A stretch of 64,000 nt of DNA from Opitutales bacterium ASA1 (GTDB lineage Bacteria; Verrucomicrobiota; Verrucomicrobiia; Opitutales; Opitutaceae), in contig AP028972.1 of the NCBI GenBank assembly GCA_036323555.1, positions 5,757,696 to 5,821,695 of the forward strand, in the 5' to 3' direction. Below the pieces are notes generated by a model. That model did not search any database. It had not been told where the DNA came from and saw nothing but the letters and a program-made list of their open reading frames with translations. A program made the translations under genes and the position numbers. Below are positions 45,001-52,373 of the stretch, piece after piece (the first letter of the stretch is position 1; every line of letters begins with the position of its first letter).

Positions 45001-47967
45001 TTCGCCCAGTCCACGATCGTTCGGTGGCTGCGTCACTTCGAAACACTGCTGCGCGCCGCCGTCGCCAGCCCCGCCACGACCGTGGGTGAACTCCCGCTGC
45101 TCGAGTCCGACGCTTCAGCCGCACTCGCGGACGGAACGCCGGCTCACGAGAGCACGATTCGCCCCGGCCCCGCCCTCTTGCACGGCATCTTCGAGGCCGC
45201 CGCGGAGCGCTCGCTCGATGCGGTCGCGGTGATCGATGCGCGAGGTTCCGTGACCTACGGCGAACTCGACCGGCGCGCCAACCAGCTCGCGCGCCACCTT
45301 CTCGACCGCGGCCTTCCACCGGGCGGACTCGTCGCCCTGCTCTTCGATCGCTCCGTCGAATTCGTCGTCGCGGTCCTCGCCGTGCTGAAGACCGGCAACG
45401 CCTTCGCCCCGCTCGACACCTCGTGGCCGGAAGAACGCTCGGCCGACGTGCTCCGCTCCTGTGGCGCACGACTGCTGCTGGTCGCGGGCAGTCCGCTGCC
45501 GACGGGCTCGCCGCGCGATATCCACTTGGTGGATACGCTCGCCGATGCGTCCACGATCGCGGCCTTGCCGTTCTCGAAATCACACGTCGAGGTTCGTCCC
45601 GAACAGCTCGCCTACGTGATCCACACCTCGGGTTCCACCGGCACGCCGAAGGGCGTCATGGTCGAACACCGCGCCATCTCCGCTCACATCGCGAGCATCT
45701 GCGGCTTCTACGGTTTGCGCCCGGAAGACCGGAGCCTGCTGTTCCATTCGACCGCGTTCGATCCCACGGTGGAGCAGTTGTTCTGCGCGTTTCACGCCGG
45801 TGCTTCGATCCATCTACGCGGCTCGGACCTCTGGTCGGGTGCCGAATTCGCCGCGCGTGTGAAGAGTGCCGACTTGTCGGTGGTCGACGTGCCTCCGCGC
45901 TACCTGCACGAGGTCCTCCATGAGTTGCAGGCGACCGCCGCCCGACCCGATCTCGGCCGGCTCCGGCTCGTCGTCGTCGGAGGCGAAGCGCTCTCGCCGT
46001 GGACGACGCGCCTCTGGCGCGACTGCGGTCTCGGACACATCCGTCTCGTCAACTGCTACGGTCCCACGGAATGCTCCGTCACCGCGACGTGTCACACGAT
46101 CCCGGCGCAACCGTGCGCGCGCGAACTCGCCGGTCGCGTCCCGATCGGGCGACCGCACGGCCCGGTCCGCGCGCTCGTGCTCGACGCACGGCTACAGCCG
46201 CTTCCCGTCGGTCTCGTGGGCGAGCTCTTTCTCGGAGGACCGACCCTCGCCCGTGGTTACCTCGGTGCCGAATCTCTCACGCAAGAGCGCTTCCTCCCCG
46301 ATCCTCGCCGAACCGGCGAGAGGCTCTACCGCACCGGCGATCTCGCGCGACTGCTCGCGGACGGCACGCTCGAGTTTCTCGGTCGCATCGACCGCCAAGT
46401 GCAAATTCGAGGCTACCGCGTGGAAATGGCGGAAGTGGAGAATCACCTCTCCCGTCACCCGTGCGTCGAGCACGCCGTCGTCCTCGACGATGCCGACACC
46501 AACGGATCCGCGATGCTCGTGGCGTTCGTCGTCCCCGTCGACGGAACGACTCTCACGCCGGAAAGCCTGCGCGACCATCTCGCCGCACGCCTGCCCGACT
46601 ACATGCTGCCCGCACGCTACGTAGTGGTGGCGCGGATACCGACCGACCCCAACGGCAAGGTCGACGCTCATGCCTTGCGCCGGCTCGACGCGGGCGAGGG
46701 CGCGGTCGCCGCACGCGACTCCATCCCTCCGCGCAACGCCGACGAGGAGGCGATCGCCGAGATTTGGCGCAAGCTGCTCGGCACTGCACGCGTGGGCGTG
46801 CACGACGACTTCTTCGAACTCGGCGGCCACTCGTTGCTCGCCATGCAGATGCTGCGCCAGCTCAACGCCGCGTTCGGAATCTCGGTGCCGCTCGCGAGTC
46901 TGCTCTCGACGCCCACGATCGAGGGACTGGCGCGACACCTCCCGCTTCGTGCCGAGCCGGAAGGAAACTCGGCTGCGACCACTCGATCCGACGGCTCGAA
47001 AACGGCGGGGACCACAAACACCGCCGTCGTCGAGTCGGCCCCGGCCCTTCTGGGTTCCGGACCCGGCACACCGTTGTTCAACATCCCGGGCGTCCTCGGC
47101 TACGGCATGTTGCCACCGGAACTGATCGCCCAGATACAGCGAGACCGTCCTTACTTCGACGGCCTCCAGCTCCCCGGTGCGGACGGTCGCGAGCCGCCCT
47201 TGGATTCGATCGACGCCATCGCCGACCACCTCGTGAGCCGCATCCGCGCCGTCCGTCCGCACGGCCCGTATGCCCTCACTGGGTACTGCTTCGGCGGTGT
47301 CGTCGCCTACGAAGTCGCCAACCGCCTCGCGGACGAAGGCGAGACGGTACAGGCGCTCGTGCTGTGGCACGCGTTTCCCTGGCACACGTGGCGACTTCGG
47401 ACCCTCCGCGAGCGTTTGCGCGATCTCCCCGATCGTCTCCGCAGCATGACGCCACGGGATCGCTGGCTCACGCTCAAGGGCCGTATCGCCGGTCCCGTTC
47501 GTCACCTCGCACGCCGGGCCGGTATCGAGAGAGACACCGCGCCGGGCGAGTCGCTCTCGCCCGTGCTGGAGGCGAACAACCGAGCCGACGAGGCGCACCG
47601 CATCGCACGTCCCTACCACGGTCGCCTCTACGTGGCCCGAGCCGCGATCCTTCCGCCGGAGTTGGAGTCGCCTCCGCTCGGCGGCTGGGAAGCGTTCGCG
47701 CGCGGTCCGCTGAAGATCCACGATTTGCCGTGCGAACACCTCGACCTGATCAAGCAGCCTTGGCTGACGGAGATCTCGAAGCTCACCGCGCAGTGGTTGC
47801 GCATGGCCGACTCGGAGCCGATCGAAGGTCGTCCGCGTTCCGCCGTCCCCGACGACGTCGTCGGGGAGTCGGCGCGGCCGTTCGAGCGCACGCCTGGTCT
47901 GCGTGTCTCGACGAACACCTCGCGGACAGGGGCCGGCCCACGTACGACCCCCGCCCCGCGACCGTGA
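39043..47967 (+). CDS. Hybrid PKS-NRPS megasynthase KS-AT-ACP-AMT-C-A-PCP-TE
   Basis: A 2974-residue protein starting at ATG 39043. KS (~15-440): TACSTS with Cys191, EAHGTGTPLGDP, KSNIGH. AT (~545-870): GHSVGEY with Ser644, and HAFH at 740-743, the malonyl-CoA type. ACP: LGFDSLL with Ser973. Class III PLP aminotransferase (~1140-1570): GSEAVMAA, FDEVITGFR and Lys1398 in TYGKVIGGG. Condensation: HHLACDG at 1719-1725. Adenylation: HTSGSTGTPKG near 2194, code by eye D P E D V G C V T K. PCP: FFELGGHSL with Ser2597. TE (~2680-2930): GYCFGG with Cys2749 in place of Ser, and CEHLD with His2899; no Asp where expected (LWHAF, 2774-2778). No reductive domains. Predicted order: extend, transaminate, condense, release. 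It is the last gene of the three-gene set. Confidence 0.95.
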   Translation: MNEATRNTPTALPENAVAIVGMAGRFPGAPDIRAFWKNLCGGIESLRRFDDAALAAVPPAARTHESYVPVRGVLDDVDRFDAAFFGIGPREAEAMDPQHRLFLECCWHALEDAGRVADRRSLVTGVFAGQSLATYLLQNLCHDRAFIERITAAYQTGEFPVLFGNDPAFLATRVAHKLDLRGPAVTVQTACSTSLVAVAQAVQSLLTHQCDLCLAGGVSISFPQERGHVHQEGSMVSPDGHCRPFDAEAAGTVFGSGVGVVVLRRLEDAVAAGDRIHAVIRGVAINNDGADKSSYSAPSVAGQREAIVTALTLADVAPSTIGYVEAHGTGTPLGDPIEFEALSQAFRDCGAEGNAFCTLGSLKSNIGHLEAAAGVAGLIKAALVVRDGYLPPTLHFNTPNPHIHFATSPFRVESVGRVWPENTGPRRAGVSSFGVGGTNAHVVLEEPPASLPVPPLATAGAPTRPAVLLLSAKTDASLSTAAATLASHLEASGDLALENVAHTLAHGRQTFTRRAGIAAYSREQATAALRSSSDRALVTELFASPPRIVFMFPGQGAQRAGMLRDLHRTEPLVRDLVDRCALIASKHVGSDLRELLLADPDDASAAEELRQTRITQPALFVTELVLARLWQSWGVQPDLLVGHSVGEYVAACLADVASLEDTLAIVARRGALVHEQPRGSMLAVRLDERELETLVPADCAIAAVNAPGLCVVAGPDASITKLEVALEKDGRPGRRLVTSHAFHSPMMDSVVPALAETIAGTPLRRPKIPIVSTVSGRLLSEDEARDPHYWARHARRTVRFADALAGAIDTTPTVLIEVGPGTTLSQLARLNPAVGPATAVITSLPFRGDAPDGALELAQAAVDLWCRGVPVDWRRRDEHSARRIVSLPGYSFADTRYWIAPPTPVPEIAFAPAPEVEPRPTAESTPEEIATAPDEPRLARLRRETLAMLEDVSGGSLGHDSLDRNLLDLGFDSLLLAQVSSRLRERFGVTVSFRQLMERFGTPDALARHLDETLPPDPVVPRSLTVAAAHAAPPASTVEQLVRQQLELMRNQLALLESAGASGAMATTLRTAIESAGKTPLAPPANTSKSEPTPESAAPARHGPFRPVEKKRDESLSERQRAHLAELIATYCARTGTSKRHAAEHRTEFCDPRSISGFNPLWKEMVYPLVCERSKGPRLWDVDGNEYIDITMGFGVNYLGHSPDFVSQALRKQIAAGYEIGPQTPLAGETARMLCRMTGMERATFCNTGSEAVMAAMRVARTVTGRDRIVVFSGDYHGMFDSVLVRGVLRNGKPHTLPIAPGIPRGLIDDVTVLEYGADASLEWIAAHAHELAAVIVEPVQSRNPGLQPRAFLHRVREITAAADTALVFDEVITGFRCHQGGAQAWFDVRADMATYGKVIGGGMPIGALAGSRKWLDALDGGHWNYGDDSIPEVGVTFFAGTFVRHPLAVAAAHAALTHLEAEGPELQERVNRNAARLVAELETVFTERGVDATVERFASVLRLELSHDYKHAGLFFFHLRLRGIHFWEGRVAFLSTTHTDADIDRIVVVVREAIEAMQEGGFLPQPDGTTAGAPEARPRPYRIVEKPDGRQVPLTEEQHEIWTACQLGDAASANFNESGTLHLAGAVDEKALRLAVQDVVVRHEALRTVFLPDGSAQSIRPRIEVPIETFALPTDPIAREAVLRAEASRPFDLVRGPLVRFLLDASSPGGATLVFTAHHLACDGWSYDIVVRELARCYSARVAGTEPLLPTPVQISAFAAEAPLRRHSVEGRAAQEYWKRALAELPEPPALPEDFARPETARFNGDRTSITIAPETLAAVEQFARGRRATLFATLYATFGSLVHRLSGTSDFLVGVPMAGQNIHDVGTLVGHCVHFLPTRHRVVPTASFGEHVDATSAVLLEAFEHAHVSFGTLLRELHWRRDPSRPSPLGITFNLDPSGEPVRFQGLELALELNPRSTINAELCFNLLKRPEGLVVQCDYCTDLFAQSTIVRWLRHFETLLRAAVASPATTVGELPLLESDASAALADGTPAHESTIRPGPALLHGIFEAAAERSLDAVAVIDARGSVTYGELDRRANQLARHLLDRGLPPGGLVALLFDRSVEFVVAVLAVLKTGNAFAPLDTSWPEERSADVLRSCGARLLLVAGSPLPTGSPRDIHLVDTLADASTIAALPFSKSHVEVRPEQLAYVIHTSGSTGTPKGVMVEHRAISAHIASICGFYGLRPEDRSLLFHSTAFDPTVEQLFCAFHAGASIHLRGSDLWSGAEFAARVKSADLSVVDVPPRYLHEVLHELQATAARPDLGRLRLVVVGGEALSPWTTRLWRDCGLGHIRLVNCYGPTECSVTATCHTIPAQPCARELAGRVPIGRPHGPVRALVLDARLQPLPVGLVGELFLGGPTLARGYLGAESLTQERFLPDPRRTGERLYRTGDLARLLADGTLEFLGRIDRQVQIRGYRVEMAEVENHLSRHPCVEHAVVLDDADTNGSAMLVAFVVPVDGTTLTPESLRDHLAARLPDYMLPARYVVVARIPTDPNGKVDAHALRRLDAGEGAVAARDSIPPRNADEEAIAEIWRKLLGTARVGVHDDFFELGGHSLLAMQMLRQLNAAFGISVPLASLLSTPTIEGLARHLPLRAEPEGNSAATTRSDGSKTAGTTNTAVVESAPALLGSGPGTPLFNIPGVLGYGMLPPELIAQIQRDRPYFDGLQLPGADGREPPLDSIDAIADHLVSRIRAVRPHGPYALTGYCFGGVVAYEVANRLADEGETVQALVLWHAFPWHTWRLRTLRERLRDLPDRLRSMTPRDRWLTLKGRIAGPVRHLARRAGIERDTAPGESLSPVLEANNRADEAHRIARPYHGRLYVARAAILPPELESPPLGGWEAFARGPLKIHDLPCEHLDLIKQPWLTEISKLTAQWLRMADSEPIEGRPRSAVPDDVVGESARPFERTPGLRVSTNTSRTGAGPRTTPAPRP

Positions 47968-47972
47968 CCCGC

Positions 47973-48006
47973 GGCGGGCACGCTTCGCCCTCAGCGCGTG
48001 CCCGCC
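47973..48006. terminator. Hairpin between convergent megasynthase and LptF/G-type genes
   Basis: GGCGGGCACGC (47973-47983) pairs exactly with GCGTGCCCGCC (47996-48006) across a 12-base loop. It lies 5 bp after the megasynthase stop and overlaps the last codons of the convergent permease gene. There is no T-tract on either strand, so it may be a Rho-assisted or bidirectional stop, or an mRNA 3' stabiliser. Confidence 0.4.
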
Positions 48007-49109
48007 ATCAACCACGCGGCGAATGCCGCCATGAAGCCGTTGGGCAACCATGCCGCCACCCACGCCGGCACGGCACCTTGGTCGCCGAGCATGGTGCCGA
48101 TCGTCGCGAGCAGGTAGTAGAGGAAGAACAACGCGAGCGACTTCGAGACGCCGACCGCGGGGTTGACGCGCACGCCCGACACGGCGAACGGCACCGCGAG
48201 GCCCGCGACGATGAGGCAACTGAACGCTCCCGCCATCAGACTGTGCCAACGCACCGCGTAGGCGGCGATCCGCGGATGCTCCGCCGCTTCGGGCGACGCG
48301 AGGATCTCGGAGAGCTCGAAAAACGACAGATCCTTCGGGCGCTTGTCGAAGAGCAACATCCAGTGCGGATCGTCGTCCACCTCGGGCAAGTCGCGTCGCT
48401 CGAACGCGACGGTGCGCAGGATTTCGCCGTCCTCCGGCGAGAACCACGACTCGCGACCGTCGACCAACGTCCAACCTCGCGCGACCTCGTCCCAGAAGCC
48501 CTCGCTCGCGAGCAACCGACGCTCTTCGCGTCCGTTCGCCCCGAGAAAAGAGAGCTGCACCCCGAATCCACGATTTGAATACGGACTGAAGCGCGCCAAC
48601 ATCCACGCGCGCCCCGCGACGCGGTTGTGGTATCCCACGCCCGATACCAGACCGACGTCGGCACCGTCTCCCGCCTGCTCGGCTTGATGCGAAAACTTCA
48701 GGTTCTCGAAGATCAGGCGCGATTGCTCGACCGACCATGGGATGACGCTGCCGTTGAGTTGAAACATCAGGGCGGACAAACCCGCCGCGCACACCCAGAT
48801 CCAGCGAGTCATGCGGAAGAGCCCCACACCCGCCGCGCGCATGGCCACGATCTCGTTGTGTCGGTGCAAAAGCCCCATCGCGTAAAGCAACGACACGAGC
48901 ACCGCGATCGGGACCACTAGCGAGAGGTTGCTCGGTGCGCGCACCGCGTAGTAGAGCGCCATCTCCCCGGCCGTCGCGCCGAAATCGCGCAGGTCTTTGT
49001 AGGTGTCGTAGAGGCTGAAGATCATCTGCAGGCCGAAGGTCGCGCCGACCACCAGCCCCAGGATCTTCAGCCATTCGAACAAGACGTGGCGGTCCAGGAT
49101 GCGAAACAC
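47991..49109 (-). CDS. LptF/LptG-type LPS export permease
   Basis: A ~372-residue YjgP/YjgQ permease: three hydrophobic helices in the first ~115 residues (ILDRHVLFEWLKILGLVVGATFGLQMIFSLYDTYKDL at the start), a periplasmic beta-jellyroll domain, then three C-terminal helices. LLHRHNEIVAMRAAGVGLFRM near 80-100 is the coupling helix that contacts LptB. RIAAYAVRWHSLMAGAFSCLIVAGLAVPFAV follows in the C-terminal half. It moves LPS out of the inner membrane with LptB and LptC. Start is unresolved: GTG 49109 is used, but TTG 49145 is in frame. A second LptF/G gene is not in the window. Confidence 0.88.
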   Translation of the reverse strand: MFRILDRHVLFEWLKILGLVVGATFGLQMIFSLYDTYKDLRDFGATAGEMALYYAVRAPSNLSLVVPIAVLVSLLYAMGLLHRHNEIVAMRAAGVGLFRMTRWIWVCAAGLSALMFQLNGSVIPWSVEQSRLIFENLKFSHQAEQAGDGADVGLVSGVGYHNRVAGRAWMLARFSPYSNRGFGVQLSFLGANGREERRLLASEGFWDEVARGWTLVDGRESWFSPEDGEILRTVAFERRDLPEVDDDPHWMLLFDKRPKDLSFFELSEILASPEAAEHPRIAAYAVRWHSLMAGAFSCLIVAGLAVPFAVSGVRVNPAVGVSKSLALFFLYYLLATIGTMLGDQGAVPAWVAAWLPNGFMAAFAAWLMAGTR

Positions 49110-49177
49110 GGCGCGGGAGTATCGAAACGGTTTTTGATCTGGCAACGTTGCACGGCGATTGCTTTACCGCCCGGAAC

Positions 49178-50794
49178 ATGTCCGGACAGAAAGCGGTGGA
49201 AAACTGGGGATCTCGCCTCGGCGTGATCATGGCCGTGGCGGGAAGCGCGGTGGGTCTGGGCAACTTCCTGAGGTTTCCGGGACTCGCCGCCCAATACGGC
49301 GGAGGGGCGTTCATGATCGCCTACTTCATCTCCCTGCTGCTCATCGGCATCCCGATCTGCTGGACCGAATGGACGCTCGGACGCCATGGCGGGCGCATCG
49401 GGTTTCACTCCACCGCGGGCATCTTCCACGCCCTTCTCCGCCATCCGTGGGCGAAGTATCTCGGCGTGATCGGCTTCGTCGTCCCGGTGGTGATCTACAT
49501 GTATTACGTCTACATCGAGGCGTGGTGCTTGGGTTACGCGGTCAATGCTCTGTCCGGACGATTGAGCGTGGAGGGGACCGACTACGGCGCGTTTTTCGGC
49601 GCGTTCACCGGAGCCGCCGAGGACGGCGTCGCCCTGCACTTCGGCCTCGGAGACGTGGGGTTGTTCGTGGTGATCGTCTACTTCCTGAACTTCTTCTTCA
49701 TCTACCGCGGCATCACCAAGGGCATCGAAACGGTGTGCAAGTTCGCCATGCCCGCCCTGATCGTGATCGCGATCGTCATCCTCGTCCGCGTGATGACGCT
49801 CGGCACGCCCGATCCCGCCAAACCCGAGCAGAGCGTGATCGGCGGCCTCGGCTACCTGTGGAATCCCGGCGACGTCGGCGAAGGCCTGCTCAACCCGCAA
49901 CTATGGTTGGCGGCGGCCGGGCAGATCTTCTTCTCCCTTTCGGTCGGCTTCGGCGTGATCATCACTTACGCGAGTTACTTGCGCAAAGACGACGACGTCG
50001 TCCTCTCCGGCCTCACCGCGACCGCCGCCAACGAGTTTTGCGAGGTCGGCCTCGGCGGACTCATCACCGTACCCGCCGCGTTCATGTTTCTCGGCGCGGC
50101 CGGCATCGTCGGGCAAGGCACGTTCGGACTCGGGTTCAACGTCCTGCCCGAGGTGTTCGCGCGGATGCCGGCGGGGCATTTGTTCGCCTCGATCTTCTTC
50201 ATCCTGCTCTTCCTCGCCGCGATCACGAGTTCGCTCTCGATGCTCCAACCCGGGATCGCGTTTCTAGAGGAGGCACTCGGCATCGGCCGCAAGGCCTCGG
50301 TGGCGCTGCTCGGACTGATGACCGCGACCGGCACGCTCTTCATCTGGTACTTTTCGAAGGACTTGAAGGCCCTCGACACGCTCGATTTCTGGGTCGGCAC
50401 GGTGATGCTCTTCGTGCAAGCGACGATCCTCGTTTTGATCTTCGGCTGGGGACTCGGCATCGAGCGCGGTTGGCAGATCGCCCACGTCGGATCGGAGATG
50501 CGTATTCCGAACATCTACAAGTTCGTCATCCGCTGGGTGACGCCCTCGTTCCTCGTCGGCATCTTCGTGCTCTTCGTGCTCAAGAACGTCTTCGGCTGGA
50601 ACTTCTCGTTCACCGAGGCCGCGTTCGAACCCACCGGCTACATGAAAGACCTCGTGGGAGATTCGCCCAACTTCGTCGCCCGGCTCTCCGTGGCGTTCAT
50701 CTGCATCATCACCGTGTCCGGCGTCGTGATCGCGAACCTCGCCGGCAAACCCTGGGAGCGCCGCGCACCCCTCGACGCAAAGGATACCCCATGA
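49178..50794 (+). CDS. Sodium-dependent NSS-family transporter, large subunit
   Basis: A 538-residue SNF-family symporter with eleven to twelve helices. WGSRLGVIMAVAGSAVGLGNFLRFPGLAAQYGGGAFMIAYF at the N-terminus is the NSS signature with the unwound TM1 Na+ site (GSAVGLGN), and IFFSLSVGFGVIITYASYL is the TM6 substrate region. The closest described arrangement is the MetP/MetS methionine-alanine uptake system, because a small membrane gene overlaps its stop. ATG 49178 starts right before the signature; the TTG at 49148 is less likely. Substrate is inferred to be an amino acid. Confidence 0.9.
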   Translation: MSGQKAVENWGSRLGVIMAVAGSAVGLGNFLRFPGLAAQYGGGAFMIAYFISLLLIGIPICWTEWTLGRHGGRIGFHSTAGIFHALLRHPWAKYLGVIGFVVPVVIYMYYVYIEAWCLGYAVNALSGRLSVEGTDYGAFFGAFTGAAEDGVALHFGLGDVGLFVVIVYFLNFFFIYRGITKGIETVCKFAMPALIVIAIVILVRVMTLGTPDPAKPEQSVIGGLGYLWNPGDVGEGLLNPQLWLAAAGQIFFSLSVGFGVIITYASYLRKDDDVVLSGLTATAANEFCEVGLGGLITVPAAFMFLGAAGIVGQGTFGLGFNVLPEVFARMPAGHLFASIFFILLFLAAITSSLSMLQPGIAFLEEALGIGRKASVALLGLMTATGTLFIWYFSKDLKALDTLDFWVGTVMLFVQATILVLIFGWGLGIERGWQIAHVGSEMRIPNIYKFVIRWVTPSFLVGIFVLFVLKNVFGWNFSFTEAAFEPTGYMKDLVGDSPNFVARLSVAFICIITVSGVVIANLAGKPWERRAPLDAKDTP

Positions 50795-50952
50795 CGACCG
50801 GCGGCTGGATCAACATGCTCCTCTCGGTCGGTTTCGTGACCGTCCTCTTCGCCTACTGCATCGTGCGCGTGATCAAGGGCCCCGGTGCCCGCAAGGAACA
50901 CGGTCTCGCGCGCGTCGAGCCGATCGAGAAGGACATCGCCGACGAACGCTGA
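50791..50952 (+). CDS. MetS-like NSS transporter small subunit
   Basis: A 53-residue protein with one hydrophobic helix (WINMLLSVGFVTVLFAYCIVRVI) and a charged C-terminal tail (HGLARVEPIEKDIADER). ATG 50791 overlaps the stop of the NSS transporter (ATGA), so it is translationally coupled. Small single-helix subunits of this type (MetS) accompany some NSS transporters and are needed for transport activity in the described methionine system. It is easily missed because of its size. Confidence 0.8.
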   Translation: MTTGGWINMLLSVGFVTVLFAYCIVRVIKGPGARKEHGLARVEPIEKDIADER

Positions 50953-50996
50953 GCGCTGATCGTCGCTCGCGACGGCCGAGCCGGCCCGACGCACCG

Positions 50997-51359
50997 TCAA
51001 GCGTCGCGATGCACGGTGTCCGGAGCAAACGCCGGCAGACACACGGCGATGTACTCCGCGCCTTCCGGTCCGGGCGTTCCGTAACGCACCCACTCGCCCG
51101 GTCGTGTCACGATCGCCTGCCCCGGCCATACGTCGAACGCCCCGTCGCGCGTCTCCACGCGCAGCGTCCCGGCGAGCACGATGGTGTATTCGGTGAACTC
51201 CGGCGTCTGCCCCGGCTCCGACCAACCGCTCGGGCTGCGCATGCGTGCGATGCTCACGCCGGGAGTCCCCGTGTTCACCCGCCCCACGAACTCCTCGATG
51301 ATCTTCGGTGGCCGACCGGCCGCGGGGATGACGGTGGGAGCGGAAATGAGGGTAGGCAT
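50997..51359 (-). CDS. Small cupin-domain protein
   Basis: A 120-residue single-domain cupin. FTEYTIVLAGTLRVETRDGAFDVWPGQAIVTRPGEWVRYGTPGPEGAEYIAVCLPAF follows the conserved cupin order, but the first metal motif lacks the usual paired histidines (GQTPEFTEY at that position), so metal binding is uncertain. Such proteins are often sugar isomerases, dioxygenases or regulators; no substrate can be inferred. It is convergent with the NSS transporter operon and divergent from rph. Confidence 0.8.
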   Translation of the reverse strand: MPTLISAPTVIPAAGRPPKIIEEFVGRVNTGTPGVSIARMRSPSGWSEPGQTPEFTEYTIVLAGTLRVETRDGAFDVWPGQAIVTRPGEWVRYGTPGPEGAEYIAVCLPAFAPDTVHRDA

Positions 51360-51497
51360 GCCGCGAGAAACGACACCCGAGCTTCCATCGGAGTCAACCG
51401 CAGCCCGATACCGTACCCGAGTCCGCGATCACGCGGGGCGGCGCGCCGCGACCCGATCGGCCTTGCCCGCCCGGACGCCGTGCCGTTGCGTGCCTGA

Positions 51498-52265
51498 ATG
51501 GATTCCCTTCTCCGGCCCGACGGTCGCCGCCACGACGAAGCTCGCCCGATCTCCTTCGAGCCCGACATCGCACCGCACGCGCACGGCTCGGTGCTCGTCT
51601 CGTGCGGTCAAACCCGCGTGATTTGCGCCGCGATGCTCGAACCCCGCGTACCGGCTTGGATGCGCCAGCAAGGCGTGAAGGGCGGGTGGCTCACGGCCGA
51701 GTATTCACTTCTTCCCTACTCCACCCACGAGCGGAAGGCGCGCGACATCTCCCGCGGCAAGCTCGACGGCCGCACGGTCGAGATCCAACGGCTCATCGGT
51801 CGCTCGATTCGCGCCGTCCTCGATCTGAAGAAGCTCGGCGAGAACACGCTCTGGATCGACTGCGACGTCCTGCAAGCCGACGGCGGCACGCGCACCGCCT
51901 CGATCACCGGTGCCTACCTCGCGGCCCGCATGGCCGTGCAGCGTCTCCTCGACGCCAAGTCGATCCCGGACAATCCGTTCAGCGACTCCGTCGCCGCGAT
52001 CAGCGTCGGCGTCTGGGCCGACATGGAACTCGTCGATCTCGCCTACGTGGAAGACAAGGACGCGGAAGTGGACTTCAACATCGTCATGACCGGCTCGGGA
52101 CGCTTCGTCGAGGTGCAGGGCACCGGCGAGGAAGCGACCTTTTCCGGCGAGCAACTCCAGAACCTCATCGCTCTCGGCGCACAGTCGATCCGCCGCATCA
52201 CGTCGCTCCAGGACGCGTTTCTCGCGAAGCAACTCGGCTCGATGCGCCCGCTCGCGAAGGCGTGA
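51498..52265 (+). CDS. rph: Ribonuclease PH
   Basis: A 255-residue phosphorolytic exoribonuclease that trims tRNA 3' ends. HGSVLVSCGQTRVICAAMLEPRVPAWMRQQGVKGGWLTAEYSLLPYSTHER spans the N-terminal phosphate/RNA binding region, RGKLDGRTVEIQRLIGRSIRAVLDL and IDCDVLQADGGTRTASITGAYLAARMA (with the catalytic-site Asp) follow, and NIVMTGSGRFVEVQGTGEEATF closes the core. Length matches the family (about 240-260 residues). It is transcribed toward sucC with 108 bp between them; whether they share a transcript is unclear. Confidence 0.96.
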   Translation: MDSLLRPDGRRHDEARPISFEPDIAPHAHGSVLVSCGQTRVICAAMLEPRVPAWMRQQGVKGGWLTAEYSLLPYSTHERKARDISRGKLDGRTVEIQRLIGRSIRAVLDLKKLGENTLWIDCDVLQADGGTRTASITGAYLAARMAVQRLLDAKSIPDNPFSDSVAAISVGVWADMELVDLAYVEDKDAEVDFNIVMTGSGRFVEVQGTGEEATFSGEQLQNLIALGAQSIRRITSLQDAFLAKQLGSMRPLAKA

Positions 52266-52373
52266 CGGCCCGCTGCTCTGCGGATCGATTCTGACCGACC
52301 ACACCTTTTCCGTCTCATACGGCTGGCTTATCATTTGCTCAGGCGCGGCCCGCTGGTAGACCCATTTCCAATC

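Noticed and set aside
46192-49314. Very long antisense frame (1040 codons) and others such as 33404-35560 and 1196-3262
   Set aside because: They lie opposite genes with strong protein-family motifs, have Arg/Gly/Ala/Asp-rich low-complexity translations, and arise because GC-rich third positions suppress stop codons.
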